64,000 nt of DNA from Paenibacillus sp. BIHB 4019 (GCF_002741035.1 NZ_CP016808.1:5194501-5258500), one strand, 5' to 3'; counted from the first letter of the stretch, positions 35,577 to 44,533 are shown. Made by a program: numbers and translations. Notes: generated from the sequence alone by a model not told the origin.

Positions 35577-36467
35577 ATGGATATCCGTCAGCTTAAATAC
35601 TTTTTGGCGATCGCCAAGGAGGGGCAAATTACGCGTGCGGCCAAGCTGCTGAATATGGAGCAGCCCCCGCTCAGCCGCCAATTAAAGCAAATGGAGCAGG
35701 AGCTGAACGTTACTTTATTTGACCGCAATGGCAAAAGCCTTGTGCTGACTCATGCGGGAGAGCTGCTGCGCGATAAGGCCGAAAGCTTAGTCGATCAATT
35801 TAATGAAACGATGCAGGAGGTACGCGAGCTCGATGCGGGCATTCAGGGCGTACTGCCGATTGGCTCGGTCGTTTCCTGCATTTCGCTGCTGCCGCCTGTC
35901 ATTGAGCGGTTTCGGGACAAGCATCCCGAGGTGACGTTCAAAATTTGGGAAGGCGATCATTATATGCTGGGCAGCCAGCTGGAGAAGCGCAGCATTGAGC
36001 TTGTTGTTGCAAGACTCCCGTTTGAATCGGCTTCTGATTCGCAGCCTTATTCGATATTGCCGCTGCCATCCGACCCATTCGTTGCGGTGCTGCCTTCTAA
36101 GTGGAGCACAGATCCGCAAAAGCAATCGATGCAGATGAGCGAGCTTAAGGATTTGCCGTTTCTTGCCCTCAAGACGGAGCGGACAACGGCCATGCATGAG
36201 AAGGTAATGATTGAATGCCGTGCCCACGGCTTTGAGCCGAAAATCATCTGCGAATGCTCCAGCGTCGCCATAATAATGGCGCTAGTGGCAGCAGGAATCG
36301 GCGTGACCGTCTTTCCTAAATCGGTTATGGCTTCTTTTCCGCTTCCAACGATTCGCATGCTGGCCATCACAGACACGGATTTTCAATCGGATGTCGGCAT
36401 CGTATGGCTCAGGAATCGTTATCTGTCCAATGCCGCCCGCCATTTTATTCAAATGTTTCAGCAATAG
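35577..36467 (+). CDS. LysR-family transcriptional regulator
   Basis: The 296-residue protein has the N-terminal winged helix (DIRQLKYFLAIA; ITRAAKLLNMEQPPLSRQL) and a LysR effector domain (LPIGSVVSCISLLPP; AAGIGVTVFPKS). ATG 35577 is preferred to ATG 35571 because AGGAG at 35565-35569 then has 7-bp spacing. It is divergent from ilvE with about 120 bp between starts. It is similar in type to YwfK/CcpC regulators; the coinducer is unknown. Confidence 0.92.
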   Translation: MDIRQLKYFLAIAKEGQITRAAKLLNMEQPPLSRQLKQMEQELNVTLFDRNGKSLVLTHAGELLRDKAESLVDQFNETMQEVRELDAGIQGVLPIGSVVSCISLLPPVIERFRDKHPEVTFKIWEGDHYMLGSQLEKRSIELVVARLPFESASDSQPYSILPLPSDPFVAVLPSKWSTDPQKQSMQMSELKDLPFLALKTERTTAMHEKVMIECRAHGFEPKIICECSSVAIIMALVAAGIGVTVFPKSVMASFPLPTIRMLAITDTDFQSDVGIVWLRNRYLSNAARHFIQMFQQ

Positions 36468-36667
36468 CTGCAATCGTCCCCTCAGCCTATTGTTTTATCT
36501 TTTCCAATTGTATGACGGTTTGTTCCAATCTTAGCCGCCATCATTTACCTTTTGTATGGCAAGCGCAGCAGCAATTGGGGAGATGTTGGCGGACTGCATC
36601 AATTAACAATTTACGGCAGTAATCGGCTATCGCTGGCCAAAGTGTTTCTTAGCAGCTCGCTTTTGTA

Positions 36668-36693
36668 TATAATAATACAATGAAACGCTTTCA
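36668..36693 (+). promoter_or_regulatory. promoter with a CRE-like repeat for the AraC-type regulator
   Basis: A perfect -10 TATAAT (36668-36673) is followed by TGAAACGCTTTCA (36681-36693), an inverted repeat covering the expected start site. It resembles a CcpA site (TGAAARCGYTTTCA) with one base missing. Carbon catabolite control would suit a sugar uptake locus. Confidence 0.4.
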
Positions 36694-36736
36694 CAAAAAG
36701 ATTGTCTAATGCTGGATTAAAGTCGGAGGAAAAGCA

Positions 36737-38989
36737 TTGTTAAAATCAAAATATATGCGAAGGCTGGTCGCCTTCAGTATGGTGCTTCTGACCATTCCGA
36801 TTTTGACGCTTGGCGGCCTGTCCTATTTTAAAGCAAAAGGAATCATTGAAGATAAAGTGCAGCAGGGCAATCGCGAGGTGCTCGTCCAGACGCAGCTTCA
36901 AGTAGAGCAGCTGCTTAAGACAATCGACAGCTCGCTCATTCAGTTCATTAATCGGCCGCTTATTAATCAGGTCGTCGTCAAGCAAATTGAACCACGCGAT
37001 TTTACGTTAATTAATGAGTTGTCGGAGGAGTTGTATAAGCTGCAGGCTTATGATACCGGCATTCAAAATATAAGTTTGGCCAGCTTAGAACAGCAGTGGA
37101 CACTTGATAACAGCGGGTTTCGCTACGCTTCTGGCAATGACAAAATGAAACCGCTTACTGAATTGAAAGCTATCCCTGAGCTGTCCAGCTGGGTGAGCGA
37201 TGCGAAGAGCAGCCATGTGCAATTAGTAAAAAAGCTGCCCATTAATACGTTGAAAAATCCTGCCGGACTTATGGTTGCGACCGTTCCGCTCTACCGGCTG
37301 GATAAGCTGATGCCGCAGGAGACGAAGGAAACGGCGACAGTCATTTTTGATGCGAATTATCGGCAGTTGACCGGCCAGGAAGGGACGGCCTTCACCTCTG
37401 CGGATTTGAGCGGCATGGTGCCGCAGCTTCGCGAAGCAGCAAATAAGGAAGAGGGCTCCATTACGATTAAGACGGAGAAAGGTCCTATTGGGCTAAATTA
37501 CCGGATATCTCCTTATAACAGCTGGATTTATGTGTCTTTTATTTCAATGGAGCAGGTAACGATGGAGACGAGTGCCATCGGCTGGTATACGGCGCTTATT
37601 TGTATCATTGTGTTTCTGACGCTGCTGGCGATTTCTTTGTTCGGATCGCGAAAAATGTATGAACCGATTCGCCGCGTGTTCGAATCGGCGCTGGACGGGG
37701 CAGAATCGCCGCAAAGGGACGAGCTGGAGGTTATAGGCGAACGCATTCAATCGCTTAAGCTATTGCAATCCAAGCTGCTTGGGCAATTGCAGGGTCAGAC
37801 GCAGCAGCTCAAAGAATTTTTCGTGCGCAAGCTGCTGCTTGGCGAGCTTTCGGGCAGCCATATCCGGGAGAAAGCGACGCAATATCATTATGAGCTTGAG
37901 CAAGCGGTGTATTGTATCCTGACTGTACAAATCGATACCTTTAAAGGTACTCGTTTTCAGGAAAATGATCGCGATCTGCTCATGTTCGCCGTCAACAACA
38001 TCGTTATTGAGCTGATTCCGGGAGAGCTTCGCTTTGACCCAGTTGTCATTGGGGGGAATCAGGTTACATTGCTCAAGGCTGCCGCTGGGGAGGCTGACAT
38101 GGATGAAGCGAAAAATGCGGTGTATGCATGGGCGGAAACGGTGCAGTCCAAAGTTAAGGAAATCGTTGGTCTCAGCGTAAGCATTGGAATCAGCCGATTC
38201 CATAAGAAGCTGACTGACGCATCGCAGGCATACGGGGAAAGCCTAGAAGCATTGAAATACCGCTTTCGTCTAGGTGAAGAAGCGATTTTGCACGCACAGG
38301 ATGTATTGCCAGATCAACGCACCCCTGCTGTATTTCCAGAATGGATTGAAAAGCAGCTCATTGAAGCGATTTTGATATCTGATTTGGAGCAAGCGCGGAA
38401 GCTGCTAAAGGAATTTCTTGCATTAGCGATGCGAGGGCATATTCATCATAAGGAAATTCAGATGTGCCTGTTCCGGCTGCTTGCGGATTTGCTTCGCGAG
38501 GTGCAAAATGCCGGGGAGGAGCTTCACCTGCAAATGCTGGATGAGCGAGAATTGTTTGATCAGCTGGCCAAGCTGAAAACGTCAGCGGAAACCGAGGAGT
38601 GGTTTATGTCATCGCTGCTTATTCCGATGGTTCAAGAGATGAGCTCGCAATGGGATCGCCGCAACCGCAACATTTCCGACCAAATTAAAGAAATTATTCA
38701 TCATGAATATGAGCAGGACATTACGCTGGAGCTTTGCTCAGCCCGGACTAATTACCATCCTAATTATTTGAAAACGGTTTTCCGCAAGGAGACCGGCATT
38801 AATTTTAGCGAATATTTGTCACAGTATCGGCTGAGTCAGGCGAAGAAGTGGCTGCTCGAAACGGATTGGAAAATCGCCGAAATTTCCGCACGCATCCAGT
38901 ATCAGAATCCACAAAATTTTATCCGTTATTTTCGGAAAATGGAGCAGATGACCCCGGGAGAATATCGGAAAAAATATCGAGCGGAGTAA
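36737..38989 (+). CDS. membrane-bound AraC-family regulator of the sugar uptake locus
   Basis: The 750-residue protein has a transmembrane helix (about 10-30), an extracellular sensor-like region (about 31-285), a second helix (about 288-308), a cytoplasmic linker, and a C-terminal AraC DNA-binding domain (about 650-750: ELCSARTNYHPNYLKTVF; IQYQNPQNFIRYFRKMEQ). This architecture is common in Paenibacillus beside LplB/YtcP-type transporters. It starts at TTG 36737 behind CGGAGGAAAA. It probably senses an oligosaccharide and activates the operon from 39264. Confidence 0.88.
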   Translation: MLKSKYMRRLVAFSMVLLTIPILTLGGLSYFKAKGIIEDKVQQGNREVLVQTQLQVEQLLKTIDSSLIQFINRPLINQVVVKQIEPRDFTLINELSEELYKLQAYDTGIQNISLASLEQQWTLDNSGFRYASGNDKMKPLTELKAIPELSSWVSDAKSSHVQLVKKLPINTLKNPAGLMVATVPLYRLDKLMPQETKETATVIFDANYRQLTGQEGTAFTSADLSGMVPQLREAANKEEGSITIKTEKGPIGLNYRISPYNSWIYVSFISMEQVTMETSAIGWYTALICIIVFLTLLAISLFGSRKMYEPIRRVFESALDGAESPQRDELEVIGERIQSLKLLQSKLLGQLQGQTQQLKEFFVRKLLLGELSGSHIREKATQYHYELEQAVYCILTVQIDTFKGTRFQENDRDLLMFAVNNIVIELIPGELRFDPVVIGGNQVTLLKAAAGEADMDEAKNAVYAWAETVQSKVKEIVGLSVSIGISRFHKKLTDASQAYGESLEALKYRFRLGEEAILHAQDVLPDQRTPAVFPEWIEKQLIEAILISDLEQARKLLKEFLALAMRGHIHHKEIQMCLFRLLADLLREVQNAGEELHLQMLDERELFDQLAKLKTSAETEEWFMSSLLIPMVQEMSSQWDRRNRNISDQIKEIIHHEYEQDITLELCSARTNYHPNYLKTVFRKETGINFSEYLSQYRLSQAKKWLLETDWKIAEISARIQYQNPQNFIRYFRKMEQMTPGEYRKKYRAE

Positions 38990-39018
38990 ACTCTGCGCCT
39001 CGGGCGCAGAGTTTTTTT
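38989..39018 (+). terminator. terminator of the AraC-type regulator gene
   Basis: AACTCTGCGCC (38989-38999) pairs with GGCGCAGAGTT (39003-39013) around a TCG loop, followed by seven T residues. The stem begins inside the stop codon. Confidence 0.92.
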
Positions 39019-39051
39019 ATACAGCCAAAGCCTTATTGCACCTGCATTCTG

Positions 39052-39130
39052 CCCTAATGATTATGGCACCTTCCCTAATGATTACGAAAGCGCGTAACCT
39101 CTAGCTGGCAGGGCAACTTCTGCCCTGATG
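39052..39130 (+). promoter_or_regulatory. repeated CCCTAATGATT sites upstream of the permease operon
   Basis: CCCTAATGATTA occurs at 39052 and 39073, 21 bp apart (two helical turns), and CCCTGATGATTG at 39123. CAGGGCA/TGCCCTG (39109-39115 with 39121-39127) forms an inverted repeat. In-phase direct repeats are typical of AraC-family binding sites. Confidence 0.4.
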
Positions 39131-39263
39131 ATTGTAGACGGTAATTGCAGCAGGCGGTAATTTGTAGAGGAACGGCGTTCATTAGGCGAAGCGTGAAGAA
39201 GGCTGCTTCCACCTGCCATTCGCAATTGCAGCACACGTCATAATTAGGAGGGGGAAGGCTATT

Positions 39264-40226
39264 ATGCAAACGGCAGCAAATAATCAATCGGGCGTTTCAA
39301 ATGCCCAGACGAAATCCACAATGGACCTGCTGTCCAAACGCTGGAGAAGGCATCGCTGGTTTTATCTCATGTTATTTCCTGGCGTTTTGTATTTTATCAC
39401 TTACAAATATGTGCCGATGTGGGGAGTGCTCATCTCCTTTCAGGATTACCAGCCGTACATGGGTTTTTGGAAAAGCAATTGGGTAGGATTCAAGCATTTC
39501 GAAGCCTTTTTCCAAAATGATGCGTTTTGGATGCTTTTTCGCAACACCTTTATGCTGGCGATGTACAACATTGTTTTCTTTTTCCCGCTGCCGATTGTTA
39601 TCGCTTTGATGTTGAATGAAGTGCGAAAGGAAGCTTATAAGCGAATCGTGCAGACGCTCATTTATGTGCCGCATTTTGTGTCGTGGGTCGTCGTGGCGGG
39701 CATCAGCTTTCTATTCTTCTCTTCACAGGATGGCCTCGTTAATATGATGCTGGCTGAATCGGGTAAAAATCCGATTAACTTTCTTCTCAGCGAGAATTGG
39801 TTCCGCACGATGATTACTTCGCAAGTGATGTGGAAGGAGACGGGCTGGGGCACGATTATTTTTCTCGCAGCGCTTGCTGGGGTAGATCCGCAGCTGTATG
39901 AGGCAGCCAAAATCGACGGCGCCGGAAGATGGAAGCAAATGTGGCATATTACGCTCCCAGCTATCCGGAGCACAATCGTCATCCTGCTCATCCTGCGGCT
40001 CGGCCATTTTCTCGATACTGGCTTTGAACAAATTTTTCTCATGCTCAATTCGATGAACCGGGATGTCGGTGAAGTATTTGATACGTACGTGTACAACATG
40101 GGGATTACGCAAGGGCAATTCAGCTTTAGTACAGCGGTTGGCGTATTTAAATCAGCCGTAGGACTTGTGCTGGTCGTAGCGGCCAACTATTTGGCTAAGA
40201 AGTTTGGGGAAGACGGGATATATTAG
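39264..40226 (+). CDS. LplB-type oligosaccharide ABC permease
   Basis: The 320-residue membrane protein has six predicted helices and the EAA loop EAAKIDGAGRWKQMWHITLP that contacts the ATPase. LplB-type permeases import oligosaccharides with a YtcP-type partner and a binding lipoprotein. The start follows TAGGAGGGGG. The expected partner gene lies 949 bp downstream instead of adjacent. No ATPase gene is in the locus; a shared MsmX-type ATPase elsewhere is the usual solution. Confidence 0.93.
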   Translation: MQTAANNQSGVSNAQTKSTMDLLSKRWRRHRWFYLMLFPGVLYFITYKYVPMWGVLISFQDYQPYMGFWKSNWVGFKHFEAFFQNDAFWMLFRNTFMLAMYNIVFFFPLPIVIALMLNEVRKEAYKRIVQTLIYVPHFVSWVVVAGISFLFFSSQDGLVNMMLAESGKNPINFLLSENWFRTMITSQVMWKETGWGTIIFLAALAGVDPQLYEAAKIDGAGRWKQMWHITLPAIRSTIVILLILRLGHFLDTGFEQIFLMLNSMNRDVGEVFDTYVYNMGITQGQFSFSTAVGVFKSAVGLVLVVAANYLAKKFGEDGIY

Positions 40227-40397
40227 GGGAACGGTGAAAAAGTTGCTGCGCTGCGTGAAAAGTTTGGGTTTCGATCGCGGTTGGACTTGAATTTTTTGAA
40301 CAAACCGCTAACGGTTAAAATTCAAGTCCAAAAGCGAACACTCCGTTTCTCAACTCCAAACCCTTTACTCCACTTCGCCTTTTTCACCAATCCCCTA
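40224..40397. repeat. 174-bp imperfect palindrome starting at the lplB-like stop codon
   Basis: The outer arms TAGGGGAACGGTGAAAAAG (40224-40242) and CTTTTTCACCAATCCCCTA (40379-40397) match at 17 of 19 positions in inverted orientation. The core has a perfect 15-bp inverted repeat, TTGGACTTGAATTTT (40281-40295 with 40317-40331), enclosing AACCG/CGGTT. The text between is also partly complementary. It could be a miniature inverted-repeat element or a large attenuator. Confidence 0.65.
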
Positions 40398-40423
40398 GTG
40401 GGAATGGAAGAAAAAGAAGAGAT

Positions 40424-40495
40424 AAGAGCAAAGAAAACGGCAAGAGCAAAGTAAACTGCAAGAGCAAAGAAAACTAAGAAAACTAAGAAAACAAT
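40424..40495 (+). repeat. tandem repeat, three 18-bp and two 9-bp units
   Basis: Units are AAGAGCAAAGAAAACGGC (40424), AAGAGCAAAGTAAACTGC (40442) and AAGAGCAAAGAAAACTAA (40460), then GAAAACTAA and GAAAACAAT. The strand is strongly purine-rich. Confidence 0.85.
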
Positions 40496-40664
40496 GAAAA
40501 AAAACAAAGCGAATTTGGATGTGCATGCAAACCGTAGTCGCCATGCTTGCCCTTGCTTAGCGCTTATTCATGGTCAAACTAATCTGAAGATTCAAGGGTT
40601 AAGGAGCCACAGCCTGCGGTTGTTGATGAGTCCCCAAAGACCGAGTCGCTCACTCCTTTTTTGA

Positions 40665-40793
40665 CGGACTGAGGTTCCGCTATTCTGGCTTTGCAATCGA
40701 TTTCGAAGCGTATGCGGACAGGAGATTCGTTATCGCCCTCATCATCCCGTCAAAATGGCCATTTGCAGCGCATTAGCGGCTCCTGAGTCCGCG
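40665..40793. repeat. 129-bp element bounded by 19-bp inverted repeats
   Basis: ACGGACTGAGGTTCCGCTA (40665-40683) and TAGCGGCTCCTGAGTCCGC (40775-40793) are inverted copies with 15 of 19 matches. The interior has no ORF. The form suggests a miniature inverted-repeat element; no target duplication was identified. Confidence 0.5.
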
Positions 40794-41020
40794 GCCTGTG
40801 CCAAAATCGTGATTTTGTTAAAATAGCTGCTGCTGTGTCCACCAAATCAATCTTGATGCAGGGAGCAACCCCCTGAAACGAAGATCATGAAGCTGCCTAT
40901 GAGTAAGTTTGTTCACATCCACGAGGGGCAACATTTTCGGTAGGAGAGGCAATACGTTTAACGCTGTACTCGGCCTGGCTCTGGCTCGCTTACATTTGCT
41001 TACATGCCCTAAAAAAAGAT

Positions 41021-41110
41021 AACAACAACAAGAGCAAGAGCAACAGAATAGGAACAAGATCAGCAGAGCAAGAACAACAGAACAGGAACATGAACATGAA
41101 CAACAGTACA
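41021..41110 (+). repeat. low-complexity CAA/GAA-rich tract
   Basis: Short words AACAACAACAAGAGC, AACAGAA and GAACATGAACATGAAC recur without strict periodicity. The tract ends 65 bp before the next permease gene. Confidence 0.6.
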
Positions 41111-41175
41111 AAAACAGTACTAGACAAAGCAGCCGGGTTCAAGCAGGCTAGCTTGGATGGGGGGGGAAGAGCTGC

Positions 41176-42051
41176 ATGGATAAAAGCTTGATGGGACGAT
41201 TCATTGACTGGACGAATTATTTGCTGCTCGGCCTAATTGCCGCTGTGTGCATTTTGCCGTTTATTTATATTTTGTCAGCGTCGCTTACGGCGCCGGAAGA
41301 GCTTTTAAAGCGAGGCTTCATCCTCATTCCGCACAGCTTTTCACTAGAAGGCTATCGCTATGTGCTATCGACCAATACGATCGTGAACAGCCTTGGCGTA
41401 ACTGCGCTGGTCACCGTTGTCGGAACACTCGTAAATTTGCTGTTTACCGCGCTTATGGCGTATCCGCTTGCGCAGCGGGATTTGTTCGGAAGCAAGCTGA
41501 TTATGAAAATGGTCGTATTCTCGATGCTATTTGGCGGAGGCATGATTCCGACTTATTTGATCGTAAGATGGACGGGGTTGCTAGATCATGTCGGAGCGTT
41601 AATCATTCCAGGCCTGATCAGCGCCTTTAATCTGATTATTATGCGGAATTTTTTTCAAAACCTTCCGGATGGCTTGGAGGAAGCGGCGCGAATTGACGGA
41701 TGCAGCGATCCCGGCATTTTATTCCGTATCGTCATTCCGCTTTCGGCTCCTGTATTAGCATCGCTGGCTTTATTTTATGCAGTTGGGCATTGGAATTCCT
41801 ATTTCAGCGCCGTGCTCTATATTAACGATTCAAGCCTTTGGCCAATACAAGTATGGCTGCGGCAAATCGTTATTTTATCCCAAGGGGGGATTGGAGACTC
41901 AACCTCGTTTGAAACCGGTTATGTGGCACCGCCAGCGGAAACGATTAAAATGGCCGTTATCGTCCTTTCTGTTTTACCGATACTCGTCGTTTATCCGTTT
42001 TTGCAAAAGCATTTCGCTAAAGGGGCGCTGCTAGGTTCAGTAAAAGGGTAG
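41176..42051 (+). CDS. YtcP-type oligosaccharide ABC permease
   Basis: The 291-residue membrane protein has six predicted helices and the EAA loop EEAARIDGCSDPGILFRIVI. It is the second permease of the importer. The start follows GGGGGGGAAGAG. The stop codon TAG sits against the next reading region, and the binding lipoprotein follows after 41 bp, so these are co-transcribed. Confidence 0.93.
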   Translation: MDKSLMGRFIDWTNYLLLGLIAAVCILPFIYILSASLTAPEELLKRGFILIPHSFSLEGYRYVLSTNTIVNSLGVTALVTVVGTLVNLLFTALMAYPLAQRDLFGSKLIMKMVVFSMLFGGGMIPTYLIVRWTGLLDHVGALIIPGLISAFNLIIMRNFFQNLPDGLEEAARIDGCSDPGILFRIVIPLSAPVLASLALFYAVGHWNSYFSAVLYINDSSLWPIQVWLRQIVILSQGGIGDSTSFETGYVAPPAETIKMAVIVLSVLPILVVYPFLQKHFAKGALLGSVKG

Positions 42052-42092
42052 TGAGGGAATACCAACAATATGCCATTAGGGGGCAACTGAAA

Positions 42093-43607
42093 ATGAAAAA
42101 GCTAATGAATCAAAATGTACTTAAACGAATGGTTACCTGCACCTGTATTTCCGGTATTATGGCAGGCGTGCTGGCAGGCTGCGGTTCTTCTGGCAATGAG
42201 GAAGCGGGCACTGGGGCAAGCGCAGAAGCAGGGCCAGGAACGACAGCGATCAACATTATGATGATCCAGTTTGGCACGGAGCCGATGAAAAAGGATAGTC
42301 CCGGCATTAAGTATGTTGAAGATTATACGAACACGAAGCTTGATTTCACTTGGGTGCCAACATCCGCCTACGACGACAAGGTTAGTGCAACGCTTGCTTC
42401 CGGCAAGCTGCCTGATCTAATGCTCGTGCGGCGGAATAAAGATTCCGCGATGCTCAATGCCCAGCTGTCAGGGGTGTTTTGGGAGCTGACACCCTTTTTG
42501 CAAAATACGAAAAACTTGGCTAATATGAGCGAGATCGCCAAAACGAATGCGATGATCGGCGGCAAGCTGTACGGTATTCCGAGGGAGCGGGTGCTGGCGC
42601 GCTACGGCATGATTTTTCGCAAAGATTGGCTCGATCATCTAGGTTTGCAGCAGCCCCAATCGGTGGATGATATTTACAAAATAGCGAAAGCGTTTACACA
42701 AAATGATCCGGACGGCAATGGCAAAAACGATACGTTCGGCATACAGGAAGACAAGGCGATGGAGCTGCTTAAGCAATTAAATGTGTATAATGGCGGCCCG
42801 AATGGCTGGGGGCTTCAGGATGGCAAGGTGATGCCTGATTTCGTCTATCCGGAATTTAAGGAGGCACTTGATCTTTATAAAAAAATGGTCGAGGAGAAAC
42901 TCATTATTAATGACTTCCCGATTGCGCCGAAATATGATTATTTCAATAAAGAGAAGGCAGGCATGTATTTCTCCGTTATCGGTGATGCTGCGGGCCACGC
43001 CGATTTGCAGAAGGCTAACCCGAAGGTCGTTATTGATGTGGCGCAAAACTTTGCAGGACCTAAAGGCGAGCGTGTGCGGGGAACGAATGGGTATGATTCT
43101 CTGCTTGCGATTCCGAAATCCAGTGTGAAAACAGAGGAACAAGTGAAAGCCATTATTGATTTCCTCGACAAAATGGCCGACAAGAAGATGGAAGATTTCA
43201 TCGCTTGGGGACTAGAGGGCACCGATTATGAGCTGGCCGGCGGCAAACCAGTGAAAAATGAAGCGGCAACGTCCTCCATTGGCGATTTGTGGAATTTGCG
43301 GTGGATTTATTCGACCACCATTGCGATGCAGGGTGAAAAGAAGGAGTTGGACGTCAAGCTGGAGAAGCTATATGAGGATAATTTGGAGCTTGCTGTGGTT
43401 GATTTAAGCGCATCGTTGTTGTCCGAGACCAATGTGCAGAAGGGCAATGAGCTCAAAACAGCAATAACCGATGCACAGACCAAATACGTATTGGGTGAGC
43501 TTGACGAGAAAGGTTGGAATGATGCAGTTGCCAAATGGAGAAAAGACGGCGGAGACAAAATCATCGAAGAGTTTACAGCCGATTACAACGCAATTCACGC
43601 AAAATGA
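42093..43607 (+). CDS. extracellular solute-binding lipoprotein of the oligosaccharide importer
   Basis: The 504-residue protein begins with a lipoprotein signal and lipobox LAGC, followed by GSSGNEEAG and a large family-1-type binding domain (LPDLMLVRR; DPDGNGKNDTFGI, a calcium-loop-like segment). It would capture the oligosaccharide outside the membrane. ATG 42093 follows AGGGGG at 9 bp; the frame opens at GTG 42051 but that start has no site. The GH43 gene overlaps its ribosome site with this gene's stop. Confidence 0.92.
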   Translation: MKKLMNQNVLKRMVTCTCISGIMAGVLAGCGSSGNEEAGTGASAEAGPGTTAINIMMIQFGTEPMKKDSPGIKYVEDYTNTKLDFTWVPTSAYDDKVSATLASGKLPDLMLVRRNKDSAMLNAQLSGVFWELTPFLQNTKNLANMSEIAKTNAMIGGKLYGIPRERVLARYGMIFRKDWLDHLGLQQPQSVDDIYKIAKAFTQNDPDGNGKNDTFGIQEDKAMELLKQLNVYNGGPNGWGLQDGKVMPDFVYPEFKEALDLYKKMVEEKLIINDFPIAPKYDYFNKEKAGMYFSVIGDAAGHADLQKANPKVVIDVAQNFAGPKGERVRGTNGYDSLLAIPKSSVKTEEQVKAIIDFLDKMADKKMEDFIAWGLEGTDYELAGGKPVKNEAATSSIGDLWNLRWIYSTTIAMQGEKKELDVKLEKLYEDNLELAVVDLSASLLSETNVQKGNELKTAITDAQTKYVLGELDEKGWNDAVAKWRKDGGDKIIEEFTADYNAIHAK

Positions 43608-43623
43608 GGGGAAAGCGATTATT

Positions 43624-44526
43624 TTGCAGCGCGCAGACCCTTGGATTTATAAGCATGTAGACGGCTGGTATTATTTCACGGCGACAGAGCCGGATTATAA
43701 TTATATCGAGCTGCGCCGCTCGCAGACGATTGCGGGCCTTGCTGATGCAGAGCCGGCTGCAATTTGGCACAAGCATGAAAGCGGCGAGATGAGCGAGAAA
43801 ATTTGGGCCCCGGAAATTCATTTTATCGATGGGCGTTGGTACATTTATTTTGCTTCGGGGCGGACAGATGCAGGCTTTGCCCACCGCACCTATGTGCTTG
43901 AAAATGAAAGCGCTAATCCGCTTGAGGGCGCATGGACGGAGAAGGGCAAAATCATAATGAACTGGGAGTCCTTCAATCTGGATGCTACGACGTTTGAGCA
44001 TAAGGGTGAACGTTATCTAGTGTGGGCGCAAAATGACCCAGCGATCAAAGGCAATACGAATCTGTATATTGCGGCGATGGAAAACCCATGGACGATTCGC
44101 GGGACGCAGATTATGATTGCAACTCCAGAATTTGATTGGGAAAAAATTGGCTATTTGGTCAATGAGGGGCCCGCAGTCATTAAGCGGAACGGCAGCATTT
44201 TCATCAGCTATTCTGCAAGCGCTACCGATTTTAATTATTGCGTCGGTTTGCTGACGGCCTCTGAGGATAGCGATCTGCTCGATGCGGCTTCATGGACGAA
44301 ATCGCCGATGCCGGTATTTAAGACTGATGGGGAACGCGGGCAGTATGGCCCGGGGCATAACGGCTTCACTGTAGCAGAGGATGGGAAGACGGATGTATTT
44401 GTATACCATGCCCGCACGTACAAGGACATTGAGGGGGAACCGCTCAATGATCCGAATCGTCATACGTTCGTTAAGCAGCTGCATTGGTCAGAGGATGGCA
44501 AACCTGATTTTAATGTGTGGAATTAA
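43624..44526 (+). CDS. GH43-family glycosidase (arabinofuranosidase type), cytoplasmic
   Basis: The 300-residue protein is a five-bladed propeller of glycoside hydrolase family 43. Probable catalytic residues are the Asp in RADPWIYKH, the Asp in NLDATTFEHKGE and the Glu in VNEGPAVIKRNGS; WAPEIHFIDGRWYIY is a family landmark. There is no signal peptide, so imported arabino- or xylo-oligosaccharides would be cleaved inside the cell. The start is TTG 43624 behind GAGGGGA at 43606-43612; the frame extends back into the binding-protein gene but without a site. Confidence 0.9.
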   Translation: MQRADPWIYKHVDGWYYFTATEPDYNYIELRRSQTIAGLADAEPAAIWHKHESGEMSEKIWAPEIHFIDGRWYIYFASGRTDAGFAHRTYVLENESANPLEGAWTEKGKIIMNWESFNLDATTFEHKGERYLVWAQNDPAIKGNTNLYIAAMENPWTIRGTQIMIATPEFDWEKIGYLVNEGPAVIKRNGSIFISYSASATDFNYCVGLLTASEDSDLLDAASWTKSPMPVFKTDGERGQYGPGHNGFTVAEDGKTDVFVYHARTYKDIEGEPLNDPNRHTFVKQLHWSEDGKPDFNVWN

Positions 44527-44533
44527 AGCCGGA

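Larger units (their letters stand above)
40227..41175. other. 949-bp repeat-rich non-coding insert within the sugar transporter operon
   Basis: The stretch separates two permease genes that normally adjoin. It holds a palindrome, an 18-bp tandem repeat, a pair of 19-bp inverted repeats and a CAA/GAA-rich tract, each listed separately. The minus-strand frame at 40818-41111 is Cys/Ser-rich low-complexity translation without a ribosome site and is not counted. The remaining parts (40510-40660 and 40794-41020) show nothing recognisable. Confidence 0.7.

Noticed and set aside
40400..41110. CRISPR array in the repeat-rich insert
   Set aside because: The repeats are short, directly adjacent and lack unique spacers of equal length, and no cas gene is present.
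40818..41111. 97-codon minus-strand frame with a Cys/Ser-rich start
   Set aside because: The first 35 residues are translation of a CAA/GAA-type repeat tract and no ribosome binding site precedes it.
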